From: Actinomycetales bacterium
Lineage (GTDB): Bacteria; Actinomycetota; Actinomycetes; Actinomycetales; Actinomycetaceae
Assembly (NCBI GenBank): GCA_022838965.1
Contig: JALHDK010000077.1
Span: 1-9,606 of the forward strand
Length of the DNA: 9,606 nt
Direction of reading: 5' to 3'
The notes below the pieces were generated by a model. That model did not search any database. It saw nothing but the letters and a program-made list of their open reading frames with translations, and was not told where the DNA came from. Positions 7,801 through 9,606 of this stretch are shown in pieces (position 1 is the stretch's first letter; each line of letters starts with the position of its first letter). A program made the position numbers and the translations under genes.

Positions 7801-8665
7801 CGCGCCGGGCGGGTTCGACCAGGGCGCGCCGGAGTTCCGCCGTCGTCATCGCCCCGACGACCACCTGGTTCTGCCGGAGCGCCGGCAGCAGGTCGGGTTC
7901 CCGCAGCGCCGAGGCGTAGAAGTCCGCCCGCAGGCCCAGGACCACCGGGGTGCCCGCCGCCGCCAGTCCGGCGAGCCGCCGCAGGAACTCCTGCCGGTCC
8001 GCGACGTCCGTGCAGGCGGTGAAGATCTCCTCGGCCTGGTCGACGACGACGGCCCGGACGGGCGAGCCGCCGAGGGCGCTGTCGAGGGCCTCGGTCGGGT
8101 GCGCCCCCGGGGTGAGCAACGCGACGAGGGGGCAGTCCGCCGGCTCCGGTTCGCCGCCCGCCGTGTGACCGGCGCACAGCGCGGGGATGAGGCCCGCCCG
8201 CAGCAGGGACGACTTCCCGGCGCCCGAGGGGCCGACGACGGCGATGGGGGTCTCCGGTCGCCGGGTCACCACCTCGACGAGGTGGGCGACCAGCTCCTCC
8301 CGCCCGAAGAACCACGGTGCGTCCTCGGGCTGGAAGGGGGCGAGACCACGGTAGGGCGCCGGCGCCGTGCCCGGGCGGCGGCCGGGGCGCCGCCGGACCC
8401 GGGCCACCGCCTCCAGCCAGTGGTCGAGTTCGGCGTCGGCGACGCCACACGTCCGCAGGAGCGCGCGCACCTGGGACGTGGCCGCGACGGGTGGGACGTG
8501 CTGGCCGCTGAACCAGCCGCCCACGGTGGCGACGGGGACATCAATCCGCTTCGCCACGTCGCGGACGGTGAGGCCGGCGCGCTCCCGCAGTTCGGTGAGC
8601 GCGAGCGAGAGCTCCTCCCGGGTGGCGAGCACGCCGGGGTCGAGAGTGGTGAGAGACGTGGACAC
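4877..8665 (-). CDS. STAND-type NTPase with N-terminal HTH and C-terminal WD40 propellers (nSTAND1-like)
   Basis: A 1262-residue multidomain protein. Residues 15-75 are an HTH/XRE-like domain (ELRERAGLTVRDVAKRIDVP). A linker leads to PYRGLAPFQPEDAPWFFGRE (104-122), the usual entry to nSTAND1 NTPases. Walker A is GPSGAGKSS (145-153), Walker B VVVDQAEEIF (206-215), and LGLRADFY (243-250) follows as a sensor strand. Residues 330-505 form helical and winged-helix parts. A probable membrane helix (523-542) follows RRTRRLR, so the N-terminal half should be cytoplasmic. About 14 WD40-like repeats fill 615-1225, and a cap with Cys1234 and Cys1259 ends the protein. Such proteins couple ligand sensing by repeats to NTP-driven switching, and many are implicated in signalling or phage defence. 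No effector nuclease is fused, so the output may be DNA binding by the HTH. GTG at 8665 is chosen for its AGGGGG site. Confidence 0.93.
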   Translation of the reverse strand: MSTSLTTLDPGVLATREELSLALTELRERAGLTVRDVAKRIDVPVATVGGWFSGQHVPPVAATSQVRALLRTCGVADAELDHWLEAVARVRRRPGRRPGTAPAPYRGLAPFQPEDAPWFFGREELVAHLVEVVTRRPETPIAVVGPSGAGKSSLLRAGLIPALCAGHTAGGEPEPADCPLVALLTPGAHPTEALDSALGGSPVRAVVVDQAEEIFTACTDVADRQEFLRRLAGLAAAGTPVVLGLRADFYASALREPDLLPALRQNQVVVGAMTTAELRRALVEPARRAGLEVEDALFDVVLADLAPGHGATTSYDAGALPLFAHALYETWERGSRRRLTVADYRAAGGIQGAIATTAERVHGALGPEDQERARRLFLRLVHVGEDVADTRRRVEPDVLLETPGDAELLERFVDARLVIVDEDVVQLAHEALIQAWPRLRQWIDSDRAGLLLHRELAEAAAAWQRADRDPGLLLRSGRLAATLEWAVDPARSLNQLERAFLAASTTAAESERAAEVRRTRRLRALVAALSALVLVVTGVSGYAFTLRAQAAAERDLALSRQLAEAANRVRATEPGIASQFALLAYRTAETAEARSALLDSSALPLPHRVAGPGGLPYLAVSGDSRLLASAGDAGGLRLWTVSGDAEPVLTEAATLPDVDGEALYAVATNRDGTLVAAGGVGTVVHVWDTSDPQDPRLVADLGGPSWTVMGLAFSPDGRTLAAASADSFLYLWDVATLTPLGEPLGGAAGQLQSVTFSPDGTVVAAGCSDMLVHRWHLTDRALPAQALPDLAGPTGAIGSVAFSPDGTTLVAGSKDAGTYTWEIGSPTGAAGEPAVGQDAGSWVNAVAWSADGATLVAGGSDRKVRLYEAESNALLSEIPHPGPVTGAAFLPDGRGLVTAASDGVVRLWPSPTPGAPVPGGRVFAVALGDDGRLYAAGSATGIARAFDVTDRHRPRALAPGVTAPEGARLDGTLALAPDGATVATGTTDGRVWLWDATAAPLRLIAAAPQVQQDLIEALAWSPDGGLLAAASDDSTVQLWDVRDPAGAAALGRIEPGGGMAMTVAFSPDGRTLAVGHSTPHMLTLWDVTDPASPRMHGEPVTGPAQHVTTVAFSPDGTTLAVGSADRTMRLLDVSAPGSPAWIGDPIVGAAGIPYFSAFSPDGDTLGTAVADGTLRLWDVADRARPHALAVLAGDSAALYSVAFAPSGDRIAAGGVGATVRLWDLDPEQVADRVCALAGMGVSPEEWRRYLPSVPYRDACSQP
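4991..6823 (-). repeat. Array of about 14 WD40-like repeats
   Basis: Within the STAND protein, repeats start near residues 615, 662, 707, 751, 797, 842, 883, 922, 970, 1013, 1060, 1107, 1152 and 1197. Each has a core like FSPDG-x-TLAAG and most end in LWD or a variant. Fourteen blades would make two seven-bladed propellers, probable ligand- or protein-sensing surfaces. Blades 1, 2 and 8 are the most degenerate. At DNA level the segment coding for SPDGT recurs many times, so slippage or recombination and assembly errors are possible here. Confidence 0.85.
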
Positions 8666-8672
8666 GGACTTG

Positions 8673-8678
8673 CCCCCT
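8673..8678 (-). promoter_or_regulatory. Ribosome binding site of the STAND gene
   Basis: AGGGGG on the minus strand, 7 bases before GTG at 8665. It favours this start over ATG at 8713, which has no purine-rich site before it and would add 16 residues of low-complexity sequence. Confidence 0.7.
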
Positions 8679-8693
8679 GATCCCGCGGCACAC

Positions 8694-8741
8694 CTGCGAG
8701 CCGCTGGCGTCATCGTCGCAGGACGCGCAGGCGCCGCTGCG
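8694..8741. promoter_or_regulatory. Inverted CTGCG/CGCAG repeats upstream of the STAND gene
   Basis: CTGCGA (8694-8699) is inverted as TCGCAG (8716-8721), with 22 bases between equivalent positions, about two helical turns. A second inversion, CGCAG (8726-8730) with CTGCG (8737-8741), follows. They occupy most of the gap between the phosphoesterase remnant and the STAND gene, where its promoter or operator would lie if it is not read through from upstream. The HTH of the STAND protein is a possible binder, but this is speculation. Confidence 0.25.
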
Positions 8742-8770
8742 GGCAGTCTCAGGGCGTGAGAGTCACGAGG

Positions 8771-9606
8771 TCAGCGGGCAGGCTCGGTTGTTCGCCGCGG
8801 TTTGAGGTCGAACCTCTCCACCGGCGTGGGGCCCGCGAGCACGCGGCGCACGATGTGCAGGTACCGCCGCTCGTCCGCCTCGATGCGCCAGCCGACCAGG
8901 GAGATCGCGCCGTCCGCGATCTCGAGACCGAGGATGTAGGAGGGGTAGATGCAGCAGCCGGAGTTGAAGTAGGGCAGCTCGCCGGTGCGGGGGAACCCAC
9001 CTTGTGCCGCTTGTAGATGTTGCGGACCGGGCTGGAGGGGCTGCGGATCCCGAAGGCGTGCAGGTACTTCCAGAACCACCGCAGGGAGTACATGTTCATC
9101 ATCCAGGCCTGGTCGTTGGAGAAGTCCCCCTGGTGGCCGTGCACCACGAGGATCTCCTGGCCGGTGCGCCGGTGCTTCAGGACCAGCGACTCGATGACCT
9201 CCAGCCCGGTCAGGAAGGGCCTGATCTCGCCGGTGTCCGGGTCGGGGGCGGTCCACAGGTGCTTGCGGACGAACTCGGGGGACCGCAGCTGCATGTCGTG
9301 GTTGCCATACAGCTTGATGAACCGGCCGTTCTGGTGGAAGGGCTTGATGCGGGTCCAGACAGCACGGTTGGCCTTGATGATGTGCTTGTAGTGCTTGTGC
9401 TCCCACAGCTCGTCGCCGTCGCCACCCTCGATGTAGGTGAACCCGTTTCTCCAGTAGTAGTCCAGTGCCGCCACGTACACGTTCTTGTTCTTGAGGAACT
9501 CGTCCGACATGGATCCGTCGCCCCGGTGACAGTCACTGAGGATGATGTACTTCGAGTTCTCGTCGAACTCCTCGACCCGGGCGTTCCGGTAGGCGCTCGT
9601 CAGCCG
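8771..9606 (-). pseudogene. Calcineurin-like metallophosphoesterase, internally deleted and frameshifted (5' end beyond right edge)
   Basis: The frame enters from the right edge, so the true start is outside. Reading from 9606, it shows the metal-site motifs SDCHRGD (Asp25, His27), GGDGDELWE (61-69, Asp63), YGNHD (100-104) and VVHGHQGD (154-161), the order seen in metallophosphoesterases of this type. The first frame reaches NIYKRHKV, ending at 8998. Homology then resumes in another frame from 8995 as FPRTGELPYFNSGCCIYP and continues to a stop at 8771-8773. In remembered homologues about two dozen residues containing GHTHRP lie between these two blocks. They are absent here, so the last metal-binding His pair is lost together with the frame. 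Read without correction, the first frame continues as Ser/Thr/Arg-rich nonsense to 8749. I call it a pseudogene; an assembly deletion is the main alternative. Confidence 0.8.
8996..9000 (-). other. Junction of deletion and frame change in the metallophosphoesterase
   Basis: The last codon in the first frame (Val, 9000-8998) and the first codon in the resumed frame (Gly, 8998-8996) share a base, so the two conserved blocks abut directly. The coding strand reads AAGGTGGGTTCCCC here. No insertion sequence or long repeat marks the site. Confidence 0.75.

Noticed and set aside
8666..8713. Earlier ATG start (8713) for the STAND gene
   Set aside because: There is no ribosome binding site upstream, and the extra 16 residues are Ala/Arg/Gly-rich. 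The GTG at 8665 has AGGGGG at good spacing.
8756..8768. Short palindrome CGTGA-GAG-TCACG near the end of the phosphoesterase remnant
   Set aside because: Only 5-bp arms with a 3-base loop and no U-tract; too weak to call a terminator.

Overview
The window is very GC-rich with tightly packed genes, frequent GTG starts and 4-base GTGA stop/start overlaps. This suggests a high-GC actinomycete. The organism is inferred from base composition and protein style only; I see no rRNA, tRNA, IS element, CRISPR array or phage gene.

Layout, left to right. (1) 1-2426, minus strand: a DUF808 (YedI-type) membrane protein, then a cation diffusion facilitator (CDF) metal transporter, then the N-terminal part of a stand-alone MutS-like ATPase that runs off the left edge. 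The MutS-like gene starts inside the transporter's stop codon. (2) 2427-2588: a divergent intergenic region. (3) 2589-4003, plus strand: a two-gene unit of a small protein with two identically spaced C-x2-C-x15-H-x7-C zinc-binding modules and a 315-residue protein with nucleotidyltransferase-like motifs, joined by another GTGA overlap. I do not recognise this pair as a described system. (4) 3984-8665, minus strand: a 1262-residue STAND-type NTPase (HTH, P-loop NTPase, one membrane helix, 14 WD40-like repeats), followed after 71 bases by a LuxR-type regulator whose receiver has Glu where the phosphorylated Asp should be. (5) 8771-9606, minus strand: a calcineurin-like metallophosphoesterase that enters from the right edge and is broken. 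The segment carrying its last metal-binding motif (GHTH) is missing and the reading frame changes at the same point.

How the genes may work together: the left cluster looks like metal and membrane housekeeping. The STAND protein and the atypical regulator probably form one transcription unit and could be a sensing/signalling or conflict-type module. The zinc-module/nucleotidyltransferase pair is the best candidate for something undescribed. Its 3' end overlaps that of the convergent regulator by 20 bases, so transcription of the two units may interfere. All functions are inferred from motifs and remembered family features, because no database search was possible.
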